From Bacteroidales bacterium (GTDB lineage: Bacteria > Bacteroidota > Bacteroidia > Bacteroidales > WCHB1-69): a DNA stretch of 24,186 bases. Shown here piece after piece: positions 1 through 6,771 of the stretch. How positions within the stretch are numbered: the stretch's first letter is position 1; every line of letters starts with the position of its first letter. Both the position numbers and the translations under genes were made by a program. The DNA lies in assembly GCA_017964755.1 (NCBI GenBank), contig JAGCRI010000068.1, forward strand, positions 1 through 24,186, in the 5' to 3' direction. The notes beneath the pieces were generated by a model that saw only the letters and a list, made by a program, of their open reading frames with translations, was not told the origin of the DNA and ran no database searches.

Positions 1-231
1 AGCCGCGTTGCGTTGGCACACAGCGAAACCGTACCGGCAGGCAGCACGCTTGAATTCACTGTGCACATGATGGTGGATGATTTGGAGCCGGTTGTCCGCG
101 AGTGCCTTGACTACGGTGCGCGGCATGGCTTGGGGCAGTGGCGTTCAAGCGGGAAAGGGGCTTTTACATGGCAAGAACTTGGTGACGGGGGGAAGATAAT
201 TGGCGGGAACAACGCTGCGGCAGGGCAATAA
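1..231 (+). CDS. C-terminal part of an unknown phage protein (5' end outside window)
   Basis: The reading frame is open from base 1, so the gene starts upstream; the TTG at 13 is not a convincing start. The visible 76 or so residues contain a segment LEFTVHMMVDDLEPVVRECL followed by a GLGQWRSSGKG stretch. I have seen that type of segment at the C-termini of uncharacterised phage proteins. The tail after it (GDGGKIIGGNNAAAGQ) is low in complexity and overlaps the start of the following HNH gene, so the natural C-terminus may have been altered when that gene arrived. Function unknown. Confidence 0.6.
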   Translation, partial: SRVALAHSETVPAGSTLEFTVHMMVDDLEPVVRECLDYGARHGLGQWRSSGKGAFTWQELGDGGKIIGGNNAAAGQ

Positions 232-817
232 AAATATCTATTGGGCATGGAAGTCGATGAAACAACGATGCCAGAACCCGCGATGCAAGGCATACCGCAA
301 CTATGGAGGCCGTGGAATAGGCGTATGTGATAGATGGCAAGAGTTTGAACCGTTTTGCAAATGGGCTATTGAAAACGGGTATTCCGCTGGCTTCGAGATT
401 GATAGAATAGACAACGACGGGGATTATTCGCCAGAGAATTGCAGATGGGTATGTAGACGCGACAATATGAACAATAGGCGACGGACTATACTTCTCACGG
501 TTAATGGCACAACGAAAGCCAGAACAGAATGGGAAAGATGCCTGAATTTGCCGCATGGTATAGTAAAGTCATGGGTTGTTACGCGCGGGAAAGAGTACGC
601 AGAGCAAAGAATTGAAGAAGTTATTCGTTGCGGGTACATCGAAAAAGACTATTCACGGAACCACGAGCGTAAACCTGTCTTGTGCATAGAAAGCGGCGTA
701 ATATATCCATCACGATTTGCTGCGGCTAAAGCTATTGGGACAAATGGCGGCGCTATTGCTTGCGCGATTGCCAGAGGCGGTACTGCTGGCGGATATCATT
801 TTAGAGATGCGGAATGA
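200..817 (+). CDS. HNH homing-type endonuclease with C-terminal NUMOD-like domain
   Basis: Predicted free-standing HNH endonuclease of 205 aa. Residues 13-45 (IYWAWKSMKQRC then YGGRGIGVCDRW) and 67-83 (IDRIDNDGDYSPENCRW) form the block typical of phage HNH proteins. The C-terminal 45 residues (CIESGVIYPS, FAAAKAIG, TAGGYHFRDAE) resemble a NUMOD DNA-binding repeat. The TTG start at 200 lies about 6 bp after a purine-rich GGGGGGAAG and overlaps the preceding gene by 32 bp, which suggests insertion at that gene's 3' end. It shares the HNH block with the gene at 19315-19956 but not that gene's zinc-ribbon N-terminus. Such enzymes normally spread their own gene by cutting alleles that lack it. The family call is secure; the start is less so. 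Confidence 0.88.
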   Translation: MAGTTLRQGNKNIYWAWKSMKQRCQNPRCKAYRNYGGRGIGVCDRWQEFEPFCKWAIENGYSAGFEIDRIDNDGDYSPENCRWVCRRDNMNNRRRTILLTVNGTTKARTEWERCLNLPHGIVKSWVVTRGKEYAEQRIEEVIRCGYIEKDYSRNHERKPVLCIESGVIYPSRFAAAKAIGTNGGAIACAIARGGTAGGYHFRDAE

Positions 818-857
818 TAGTGTTAAGTGGGAAGGGGCGGTTCCTGTGGGAAGAAGT

Positions 858-1133
858 CGCGTAGACAGGGAAATGCGTTGTTTTGATTTGCGCAGAATGG
901 CCACGGAATAGCTGTGATAGCGGAGAACTGATAGGAGAAGGCTTTGCATGGACAGGACGCGAGAGGAGATGGAATCGAACGGACTCGCAAAGAGATGGCA
1001 TCGTATCGAATGGAATTGAATCGCACGGACAAGACACGGAATTGAACGGCGACGATAAGCAAGGACATGGAGATGCGTTGCAGAGAATCGCGTAGAGAAG
1101 GATTAGCACAGAGTAGCTACGGCAAAGGAGTAG
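858..1133. repeat. Gene-free region with ~5-nt periodic G pattern
   Basis: This stretch between the HNH gene and the ParB-like gene can be cut almost without exception into 5- or 6-nt words ending in G: aatcg, aacgg, actcg, caaag, agatgg, catcg, tatcg, aatgg, aattg, aatcg, cacgg and so on. The period holds from about 858 to the ribosome binding site at 1124. Words are degenerate, so this is not a simple microsatellite. All three frames on the top strand lack a convincing start with a ribosome site; the open frames seen are by-products of the period. I see no promoter or terminator. Function unknown. The position, upstream of the ParB-like gene in an early operon, may hint at a role in DNA replication or recombination. 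Confidence 0.65.
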
Positions 1134-1137
1134 AATT

Positions 1138-1935
1138 GTGTATAGCAAGATAATTGAGATTACGCCCAAGATGGCGAAGGAAATGCTGGAACGAAACATG
1201 AAGAACAACCGCCGCGTCAACCATGATACCGTGAACCGGTATGCGCGGATAATGAAAGCGGGCGGTTGGAACCTTACCCACCAAGGTATCGCATTTGATA
1301 CCAGCGGGTTGCTTGTGGACGGTCAGCATAGGTTGCAGGCTATCGTATCGGCAAACGTGCCTGTTGAAATGATGGTGACTTACGACGTGGAGCACCACGA
1401 GGGCGAAGCGTTCACGATTGATGCAGGGCGTCGGCGCACTACGCTGAACATCATGCAGATAAGCGGCATTGATGACGTTGTGTATAAGAATACGGCGTCG
1501 TATGTTTCGAGCTATCTGAAATGGAAGCCTGCGGGTGGCAGGAAGGTCGAAGCCACCGAGGTAATTGCCTATATTGAACGGCACTACAGCGAAATAGCTG
1601 AACTGTACAGCATTACGCGGAAAGACCTGAAATACGGCGGGGTGCGGAATATCCCTGCGTTGGTTGGCGCGGCGCTGTTGTCAGCTATCTATCGCGGCGA
1701 GAATCAAGACGCGTTGCAGAAATTTTGCAACGTATACAGCAAGAATGAAGTGTCAGGCTGCGAGAACTATAATCCGCGTCACGCGCTGAATATCCGCGAT
1801 TATGTGCGTGACCACAGGGACAGCAAGGAAGCCCTTGCACGGGTTGAGAGCGCGATATATGCGTTTTGCAATAACCGTTCCATGCTTCGGCAACGGGATG
1901 ACTGCTACCCGTATAATGCGGCCATGGACGCTTAG
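1138..1935 (+). CDS. ParB/DGQHR-type domain protein
   Basis: A protein of 265 aa whose N-terminal third matches the ParB/sulfiredoxin-like superfamily. It has ITPKMAKEMLERN (8-20), VNRYARIMKAGGW (32-44) and the signature DGQHRL (61-66), followed by an alpha-helical C-terminal region. In phages such proteins are usually unannotated; the family includes ParB nucleases, DndB-like proteins and transcription-linked factors, and I cannot choose among them. The GTG start at 1138 is preceded by AAAGGAG at 1124-1130. It follows the 5-nt periodic spacer and heads a tight run of small genes. The C-terminus is Cys/Tyr-rich without a clear metal-binding pattern. Confidence 0.75.
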   Translation: MYSKIIEITPKMAKEMLERNMKNNRRVNHDTVNRYARIMKAGGWNLTHQGIAFDTSGLLVDGQHRLQAIVSANVPVEMMVTYDVEHHEGEAFTIDAGRRRTTLNIMQISGIDDVVYKNTASYVSSYLKWKPAGGRKVEATEVIAYIERHYSEIAELYSITRKDLKYGGVRNIPALVGAALLSAIYRGENQDALQKFCNVYSKNEVSGCENYNPRHALNIRDYVRDHRDSKEALARVESAIYAFCNNRSMLRQRDDCYPYNAAMDA

Positions 1936-1947
1936 AGGAGGCGTAGC

Positions 1948-2211
1948 ATGATTGGCGACAAAATGCTGCTTTATGACAGGGAAAACGAGCGATTTTTCGC
2001 TGGTTGGAAGGCTGCAACGAAGCGGCAGGCAGATGAATTGGTGCCCATGTGGAGTGAATGGGGGAAGGATGCCATGGTGATTTACCGGCTTAGTGTGGCA
2101 TACCGCATTAAAGAAACACTCGGCATTGGCGTGCGAATTGTGTCTGAAACCGAGGCCCATAAGATTGATTCTATGCGGCGCTATCGGGAGGCGAACGGCG
2201 GTGGGAAATAA
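1948..2211 (+). CDS. Small unknown phage protein
   Basis: An 87-aa protein with no family I recognise. It is rich in aromatic and charged residues (FFAGW, MWSEWG near the middle) with no Cys cluster, signal peptide or membrane segment. ATG 1948 follows GAGGAGG at about 1935-1941 at good spacing, 12 bp after the ParB-like gene. Its stop overlaps the start of the next gene, so the two are probably translationally coupled. Confidence 0.75.
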   Translation: MIGDKMLLYDRENERFFAGWKAATKRQADELVPMWSEWGKDAMVIYRLSVAYRIKETLGIGVRIVSETEAHKIDSMRRYREANGGGK

Positions 2212-2392
2212 AGCAGACCCCGGCGCGTATGTGCGCAACATGAAATTTCTGAAAGAGCTGCGCGAACAGTATTTGCAGGGGCTTATTAGCTGCGAGGAAA
2301 TGTCAGAGTTTCGCGAGATGGCATTAGCAGGCAATCCCGACGAAGCGCAGATGGAGTTAGCCAAGTTGTTGGCGGAAAGGAAAAATCTGTGA
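2201..2392 (+). CDS. Small helical protein, paralogue of 12393-12632
   Basis: A 63-aa protein. I take GTG 2201 as start because GGGAGG sits about 8 bp upstream and the overlap with the preceding stop is short; the frame stays open further upstream without a good ribosome site. The core FLKELREQYLQGLIS, then FREMALAGN and ELAKLLAE, aligns over its length with the protein at 12393-12632 (FLTDLRKRYMRREIT, LRRKALAGN, ELEILLYE). The two are paralogues at opposite ends of the same operon. Two short helices and an R/K-rich surface suggest a small interaction module. Function unknown. Confidence 0.7.
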   Translation: MGNKADPGAYVRNMKFLKELREQYLQGLISCEEMSEFREMALAGNPDEAQMELAKLLAERKNL

Positions 2393-2604
2393 ATCGACAA
2401 TATTCACCGTGCTATACGTGCGTGAAAAGATGTCTGCTCTGCCATTCCCACTGCAAGGAATATGCGGATTGGGTGAAGGAGATGGCTGAACGCCCAAAGC
2501 GGCCGAAGCATGAGGTCGAAGCCGACGCGGTTGAGATAGACAGGCCAAAGCGAATACGGAAACAGCAGCAGGAAAAGGCCGAAACTAAGTACAGGAGGAA
2601 ATGA
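2389..2604 (+). CDS. Small Cys-rich basic protein
   Basis: A 71-aa protein with CYTCVKRCLLCHSHCKEY near the N-terminus, a probable zinc-binding cluster common in Clostridia phage early operons. It is followed by a long, highly charged helix (PKRPKHEVEADAVEIDRPKR) rich in Lys, Glu and Arg. GTG 2389 overlaps the preceding stop by 4 bp. The role may be nucleic-acid or protein binding; nothing more specific can be supported. Confidence 0.75.
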   Translation: MNRQYSPCYTCVKRCLLCHSHCKEYADWVKEMAERPKRPKHEVEADAVEIDRPKRIRKQQQEKAETKYRRK

Positions 2605-2822
2605 TGATTGGCTGTACAAGAATCATATGGGATAGCGAATACGAGGAGTATAAATGCGAGAAGTGCAAGGCTATCATGTATTACCAGTTTGGTTTTCGGT
2701 ATTGCCCGTACTGCAAGCGCAGGGTCGTAAGCATTGACGAACGCAGGGCAAAGACGGGTGTGTTTTCTTGTAATAGCGTATTAAGTAAACTCATCAGAAT
2801 TAAGCGAGATGAACGCGCGTGA
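2604..2822 (+). CDS. Zinc-ribbon protein
   Basis: A 72-aa protein with one treble-clef/zinc-ribbon unit: CEKC then YCPYCKRR about 15 residues later. I prefer ATG 2604 to ATG 2601, because AGGAGG at 2593-2598 is only 2 bp from 2601 but 5 bp from 2604. The final codons overlap the next GTG by 4 bp. Probably a small metal-stabilised DNA- or protein-binding factor; no specific function can be given. Confidence 0.7.
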   Translation: MIGCTRIIWDSEYEEYKCEKCKAIMYYQFGFRYCPYCKRRVVSIDERRAKTGVFSCNSVLSKLIRIKRDERA

Positions 2823-3361
2823 CGGAAGGACATAGAAACCGCAACAAGCGTCATTACTTGAAGAAGGTCAGTGAACACAAGTGCGTGACCTGCGGGAAGC
2901 AGGACGAGCGAACGCTTGCGGGTATGCGCTACTGTCAGGAGTGCCGCGACAGGCATAGGGCGAATGCAAGCCCGAAGAAGAAACGAACGCCCGAACAACG
3001 CAAGCGGGAGAACGATGACAAGCGTGCGTGGTATGCAATGTGCGTTGAAAAAATGATGTGTGTACAGTGCGGGCGGAAGGACAAACATACGGTCAACGGG
3101 CATAGGTATTGCGCTATATGCCAAGAGAAGAAGAATAAACGGAATCGCGAAAAGTGGGACAGCGAGGAAAAGGCAGCCTATCACAAGAACAGGCGCGACA
3201 AGTGGCGAGAACAGGGGTTATGCACGTGCTGCGGCGGCAAGAAGGAAGAACCCGACAGGATGATGTGCATTGATTGCCGCGTGAAAGCCAAGATGAATCG
3301 CCTGCGGAGGCAAGCAGAAAAAGGAGGGGCAAAGGGCTTTGGGAAAGGTAAGTATTCTTAG
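2819..3361 (+). CDS. Protein with three tandem CxxC...CxxC zinc modules
   Basis: A 180-aa basic protein built from three similar units, each with two CxxC pairs. Unit 1 (about 22-42) has CVTCGKQDERTLAG then YCQEC; unit 2 (about 81-101) has CVQCGRKDKHTVNG then YCAIC; unit 3 (about 137-154) has CTCCGGKKEEP then CIDC. Units 1 and 2 are clearly internal duplicates. The linkers are Lys/Arg/Asn-rich helices, and the C-terminus is Lys/Gly-rich. The pattern fits a nucleic-acid-binding zinc protein of the kind seen in Firmicute phages; no catalytic residues are visible. GTG 2819 overlaps the preceding stop by 4 bp. Confidence 0.75.
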   Translation: MTEGHRNRNKRHYLKKVSEHKCVTCGKQDERTLAGMRYCQECRDRHRANASPKKKRTPEQRKRENDDKRAWYAMCVEKMMCVQCGRKDKHTVNGHRYCAICQEKKNKRNREKWDSEEKAAYHKNRRDKWREQGLCTCCGGKKEEPDRMMCIDCRVKAKMNRLRRQAEKGGAKGFGKGKYS

Positions 3362-4031
3362 CGCGACAACGGAGATGCCGATTACGACTATTGGTGAACG
3401 CGCGGGTGTTTGCTGGGGCGCTGACACGTCTGACCCCGTAAAGAACTATCAGCGCGGTTGGGACTGCATCATATCTGGACATGGCAGAACGCTTGAATAT
3501 GTCAATATCGAGATGGTTTTGGACGGCTATTCCGCCCGGGTAATGAGGGAGTGGTACACGCACATCGGAGGTGCACCGACAAGGTTGCAAGCGAGTACAA
3601 GGTATATCAACTACGAAGAATTTGGATATATTATGCCGAAAAGTATTGCGGCAAATGAGGTCGCTGGCGAAGAGTATCAAGACGCAATGCGAATGATAGG
3701 ACACACCATAAACATGCTGACAGATATGGGCATTCCCCGCGAAGATGCCGCTATGCTGCTGCCGTTGGGTATGACAACGCGCGTAGTGGACAAGCGCAAC
3801 CTGCGCAACCTGATTGATATGTCAAGGCAGCGGATGTGCAATCGGGCATATTGGGAGTTCAGGCAGATGTTTAGCGATATCTGCGATGCGCTGTCTGCCT
3901 ATTGTGCCGAGAATGGCGAATGGGAGACCATTGTGCGGACACAGCTTTATCCCAAGTGCGAGCCAAGCAAGACGTGCCCGGAAGCCCGTGGCTGCGGCAA
4001 ATATCCGAAGGTGGGTGGACGGCGTGGATAA
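3339..4031 (+). CDS. thyX: Flavin-dependent thymidylate synthase (ThyX-like)
   Basis: A 230-aa protein similar in layout to phage ThyX enzymes, which make dTMP from dUMP using FAD, NADPH and methylene-tetrahydrofolate. Visible parts are GVCWGADTSDPVKNYQRG (23-40), GHGRTLEY (48-54), DGYSARVMREWYTHIGG (62-78), a signature region RLQASTRYINY (82-92) and the C-terminal LPLGMTTRVV...NLRNLIDMSRQRM...AYWEFRQMF block that in ThyX contributes to the dUMP site. The canonical RHRxxSxNExSxR motif is replaced by a divergent version around THIGG-RLQASTRY. The TTG start at 3339 lies 11 bp after AAGGAGG (3321-3327). It supports phage DNA synthesis together with the MazG-like and SSB genes downstream. Confidence 0.88.
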   Translation: MGKVSILSATTEMPITTIGERAGVCWGADTSDPVKNYQRGWDCIISGHGRTLEYVNIEMVLDGYSARVMREWYTHIGGAPTRLQASTRYINYEEFGYIMPKSIAANEVAGEEYQDAMRMIGHTINMLTDMGIPREDAAMLLPLGMTTRVVDKRNLRNLIDMSRQRMCNRAYWEFRQMFSDICDALSAYCAENGEWETIVRTQLYPKCEPSKTCPEARGCGKYPKVGGRRG

Positions 4032-4410
4032 GTTGGGAAAGGTTATCCGGGGGCTGGAGTGCATCCGAGATTGGTCACAATTCGCCGTGGACAGGGGGTG
4101 GATTGATGCAAGAGCCTCCGAAAAGATGGTCAAATATGCGGAGGATGCTCTGGAACTGCTGAAAGCGCAGGAGCCGCGAGTGATGACATTTGAAGAAGCA
4201 GCCGCGCTTGGACGTAATACTGTTGTATGGTATGAATTTAACGGGGAAAATTCGCCAAGACCGAGGATAGTCCACCATGCGGATAAAGCAGGCATTCAAT
4301 TTACAGATGGTGGCGTGTGGCATTTTGTGCGAGATGAGTATGGCAAACTTTTCCGTTTGTGGACATCCCGCCCGACAGAGGCAGAACGGGAGGAGATACC
4401 GTGGAACTGA
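4024..4410 (+). CDS. Unknown phage protein (ends in WTSRPT-type motif)
   Basis: A 128-aa protein. The start at GTG 4024 gives VDKLGKVIRGLECI, the usual opening of a widespread uncharacterised Clostridia phage family whose first part ends in DALELLKAQEP (about 38-48). The C-terminal part (VWYEFNGE, DEYGKLFRLWTSRPTEAER) resembles another common phage segment, in which an aromatic-rich domain ends with Y-G-K, W, RPT and W. GTG 4015 in the same frame is an alternative start. It overlaps the ThyX stop by 8 bp. Function unknown. Confidence 0.72.
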   Translation: MDKLGKVIRGLECIRDWSQFAVDRGWIDARASEKMVKYAEDALELLKAQEPRVMTFEEAAALGRNTVVWYEFNGENSPRPRIVHHADKAGIQFTDGGVWHFVRDEYGKLFRLWTSRPTEAEREEIPWN

Positions 4411-4598
4411 AACCGTGCAAAACAGGCAATCAGAACTTGCGTGAATGTCCGTTTTGCGGGAGAAAGCCGACGCTTGTTTGTGACGGGAACGCTTATAAGG
4501 TGTTTTGTCAAAATGGATTTTGCCTTGCAGCATATGGGTGGAGCGTAGAAAAAGAAGAAGTCATAAAAGGCTGGAACAGGAGGGTGAACGATGGATGA
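4401..4598 (+). CDS. Lar-like (restriction alleviation type) zinc-ribbon protein
   Basis: A 65-aa protein with the Lar/DUF-type layout: N-terminal LKPC, a CPFCG knuckle (about 16-20), a second Cys pair (VFCQNGFC, atypical in having five residues between the cysteines) and a C-terminal EEVIKGWNRRV. This matches the family named for the Rac prophage restriction-alleviation protein. Most phage members have no tested function, so antirestriction activity is not proven. GTG 4401 is preceded by GGGAGGAG and overlaps the previous gene by 10 bp. Confidence 0.72.
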   Translation: MELKPCKTGNQNLRECPFCGRKPTLVCDGNAYKVFCQNGFCLAAYGWSVEKEEVIKGWNRRVNDG

Positions 4599-4683
4599 CC
4601 TGATTTCGAGGGCGGAGGCGATTGATGCACTTGGGCATTTTAACGATTATGTGTACAGCATTTTTACGGGAGGCACGCGATGA
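4591..4683 (+). CDS. Very short LISR-type protein, probably truncated
   Basis: A 30-aa reading frame beginning MDDLISRAEAIDAL, the N-terminal signature of a common phage family that is usually far longer. It stops after SIFTGGTR. ATG 4591 has AGGAGG at 4578-4583, 7 bp upstream, and the stop overlaps the next ATG by 4 bp, so it is probably translated. Its end carries the GGGAGG ribosome site for the next gene. It may persist mainly as a coupling leader. It is related in its first residues to the genes at 6134 and 6752. Confidence 0.55.
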   Translation: MDDLISRAEAIDALGHFNDYVYSIFTGGTR

Positions 4684-5009
4684 AAGGAATTAGTTGCTGC
4701 GGCGATTGCGTATATTACAACTGGAAAAAGCATAAGTGCCCGAGATGCGTAGACGAAGGCGATGCGAAGGACAATTTCTACGCAGATTGCCCGCTGCCAG
4801 ACGTTGAGCAGGTAGTGCACGGGCGGTGGGTGAAAGCGCGTGGCAGATGGGCTACGCCCGGTGGAGACCCTGTTTGGGAATGCTCGGAGTGCGGTAAGGG
4901 CAGGCATGTTTACGGCGTAGAGCATGGAACGTATGGGGAAGATGTAGCGGATGGACAATGGGTGTCGTGCCCGAACTGTGGCGCGAAGATGACAGGAGAG
5001 GAGATATAA
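4680..5009 (+). CDS. Zinc-ribbon protein
   Basis: A 109-aa protein with at least two metal-binding units. The N-terminal unit has CCGDCVYYNWKKHKCPRC, then a DNFYADCPLPDVEQVVHGRWV segment. The C-terminal rubredoxin-like ribbon has CSECGKG (about 68-74) and CPNCGAKM (about 97-104). The VVHGRW-to-CPNCGAKM module is very common in gut Firmicute phages. GGGAGG at 4668-4673 precedes ATG 4680. Role unknown; probably not catalytic. Confidence 0.75.
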   Translation: MKGISCCGDCVYYNWKKHKCPRCVDEGDAKDNFYADCPLPDVEQVVHGRWVKARGRWATPGGDPVWECSECGKGRHVYGVEHGTYGEDVADGQWVSCPNCGAKMTGEEI

Positions 5010-5010
5010 C

Positions 5011-5907
5011 ATGGATGATTTCTTCAAGGTGATTATTACCGTTCTGGTTTCCATTCTGGTTGTGCTGTTGATTGTCGATATTTTGGTGCCGACTTATGGC
5101 TTTTTCGCGAAAGTGGACTCGGGCAATGTTGGCATTGTTACGCACTTTGGCAAGATTGAGGACAAGGTGCTTGACGCAGGATTTCACCTGACTGGATTTT
5201 TCGAGAAGGTACATCCCATCAACATTCGCACACAGATTTACAGGACTGAACTGGTGGCGTTTTCGTCTGATATCCAGCAGGTCGTGTTGCTGGTTGCCGT
5301 CAATTACAACATAACGCCTGACATTGCGAATACGTTGTACAGGACAGTTGGCGGCAATTACCTTGAAACATTGATGCTGCCGCGATTGAATGAGAATGTC
5401 AAGGTTGCGATTAGTAGTTATACCGCTGAAAGCCTGATTGCCAACCGCGAGGTATTGTCGGGCGAAGTGCTTGAACTGATGCAGTTTGACTTGGCTGAAT
5501 ACGGCATTACGGTGAGCGCGGTATCGGTGGAGAACATCGACTTTACCGACGCGTTTGAAGCTGCCGTAGAAGCCAAGCAGGTTGCTACACAGGACAAACA
5601 GAAGGCGCAGACGTTGCAGGAGCAGCAGACGATGGAGGCGCGGCAGGCTGCGGAGCGCGAGAAGATACAGGCTGCGGCGGAGGCTGAGAAACTAAAGATT
5701 AGCGCAGACGCCGAGGCGTATTCCATTACTACAAAAGCCGAGGCAGAAGCCACGGCGAACAAACTGATTGCTGATTCAATTACCCCTGACTTGATTGACT
5801 ATACACAGGCGCAGAGCTGGGACGGCAAACTGCCTGAAACATTCGTCGGTTCGGATAATGCGATGCCTGTCATCCAAACGGAAAGCGGCGGCAAGCAGGA
5901 GGAGTGA
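5011..5907 (+). CDS. SPFH/prohibitin-family (band 7) membrane protein
   Basis: A 298-aa protein. Residues 6-30 form a hydrophobic transmembrane helix (VIITVLVSILVVLLIVDILV). The SPFH/PHB domain follows (about 33-195), with GNVGIVTHFGKI near its start and a typical beta/alpha pattern. A coiled coil (about 190-255), rich in Ala, Glu, Gln and Lys, follows; such coils mediate oligomerisation. The C-terminus is Glu/Gly-rich. These proteins form ring- or cage-like membrane scaffolds. In phages their role is unclear; protection of the replication site, or interference with host membrane proteases such as FtsH, are possibilities by analogy only. ATG 5011 follows AGGAGAGGAG at good spacing. Confidence 0.9.
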   Translation: MDDFFKVIITVLVSILVVLLIVDILVPTYGFFAKVDSGNVGIVTHFGKIEDKVLDAGFHLTGFFEKVHPINIRTQIYRTELVAFSSDIQQVVLLVAVNYNITPDIANTLYRTVGGNYLETLMLPRLNENVKVAISSYTAESLIANREVLSGEVLELMQFDLAEYGITVSAVSVENIDFTDAFEAAVEAKQVATQDKQKAQTLQEQQTMEARQAAEREKIQAAAEAEKLKISADAEAYSITTKAEAEATANKLIADSITPDLIDYTQAQSWDGKLPETFVGSDNAMPVIQTESGGKQEE

Positions 5908-5909
5908 CG

Positions 5910-6146
5910 ATGGAAAACGTGACGCGTGTGAGCGACAGGGTTGACGTAGTGCGCTGTCGCGTTTGCGAATACTGGAACGATATGAGCGACGTTGGTAAGA
6001 GTAGCTATTGCGAATTGCACAGCATTTACCACGTAAACGGCGAAGAACATTTGTTCTATACCGGCCCTGACGGGTATTGTTCAGGCGCGATAAAAAAACG
6101 GTCGAAGAATGGGAATTTTAGCAGGAGGAATCAATGGAAAGACTGA
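5910..6146 (+). CDS. Zinc-ribbon protein of CRxCxxW type
   Basis: A 78-aa protein with VVRCRVCEYWND (about 15-26) and a second pair of Cys (YCELHSIYH, then TGPDGYCSGA). This is the single-module form of the VVRCxxCxxW family frequent in Clostridia phages. I choose ATG 5910 over GTG 5904, because the AGGAGG at 5897-5902 is 7 bp from the former and only 1 bp from the latter. Function unknown. Confidence 0.72.
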   Translation: MENVTRVSDRVDVVRCRVCEYWNDMSDVGKSSYCELHSIYHVNGEEHLFYTGPDGYCSGAIKKRSKNGNFSRRNQWKD

Positions 6147-6412
6147 TTAGTGCAAATAAGCTGCGGAAAGCGGTGGAGTTTCACGTTACGAGCGTTTCTG
6201 TATGTGGCACCGTAGCGGAAGCGCGTGGGATGACGCGGTTCAAGGAAATATGCCTTGAAGACATCGACAACGCGCCTACCATCGCCGCTATCCCGGTGGA
6301 GTGGCTGGAAGAGCATGACAGCGAAGGCAATGAATTCGGGAGGCGGTATATAACCGTTGTAGAAGCATTGTCGATGTGGCAGAAGGAACAGGCGAACGGG
6401 ACGGAAGATTAA
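6134..6412 (+). CDS. LISR/DNAPT-type phage protein
   Basis: A 92-aa protein that starts MERLISANKLRKAV and contains EDIDNAPTIAAIPVEWLEEH (about 43-62), the central motif of this phage family. The remaining C-terminal helix (RRYITVVEALSMWQKEQ) is variable. ATG 6134 has AGGAGG about 6 bp upstream and overlaps the preceding gene by 13 bp. It is paralogous to the disrupted gene at 6752-6976. Function unknown. Confidence 0.72.
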   Translation: MERLISANKLRKAVEFHVTSVSVCGTVAEARGMTRFKEICLEDIDNAPTIAAIPVEWLEEHDSEGNEFGRRYITVVEALSMWQKEQANGTED

Positions 6413-6435
6413 CGATTTGAAGTAGGGGTGATGGT

Positions 6436-6771
6436 ATGTATTACACCGAACGCATAGACGGGTTTCAGATATGCGACCCGACGTATCTTGGCGACCCGCC
6501 CGAAGGATTGCCGCCCACGTTCGACGTTGTGAAATGGGTGCAGACCGAACCGCAAGAGGTTGTTAATATGCGGACGGGCAAGAAGGAGATTAGCACGGAA
6601 TACTGCTATGTTGTTGCGTGGCTGAAATGGAACGCAAAGGAGCCGTGCTTTGAATTCCAGTCGTGCGGCTTGCGATGGTTGGGTGCGAACCCGACACAAA
6701 GGGTTATTGATGCAATACTGGATTTCGCAGAAAGAAAAGAGGGTGAGCTGGTTGCGTTTAGTGGACGCTGA
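6436..6771 (+). CDS. Unknown phage protein
   Basis: A 111-aa protein, GLPPTFDVVKWVQ... in its first half and ending CGLRWLGANPTQRVIDAILDFAERKE. The segment FDVVKW...CYVVAWLKWN...FEFQSCGLRWL is rich in Trp and looks like a compact beta fold. I recognise no family with a function. ATG 6436 has AGGGG 7 bp upstream. Its 3' end overlaps the start of the broken gene at 6752 by 20 bp. Confidence 0.75.
   Translation: MYYTERIDGFQICDPTYLGDPPEGLPPTFDVVKWVQTEPQEVVNMRTGKKEISTEYCYVVAWLKWNAKEPCFEFQSCGLRWLGANPTQRVIDAILDFAERKEGELVAFSGR

Noticed and set aside
883..1095. Open frames on both strands in the 5-nt periodic region
   Set aside because: They arise from the periodic sequence: no ribosome site and biased, low-information products in every frame.
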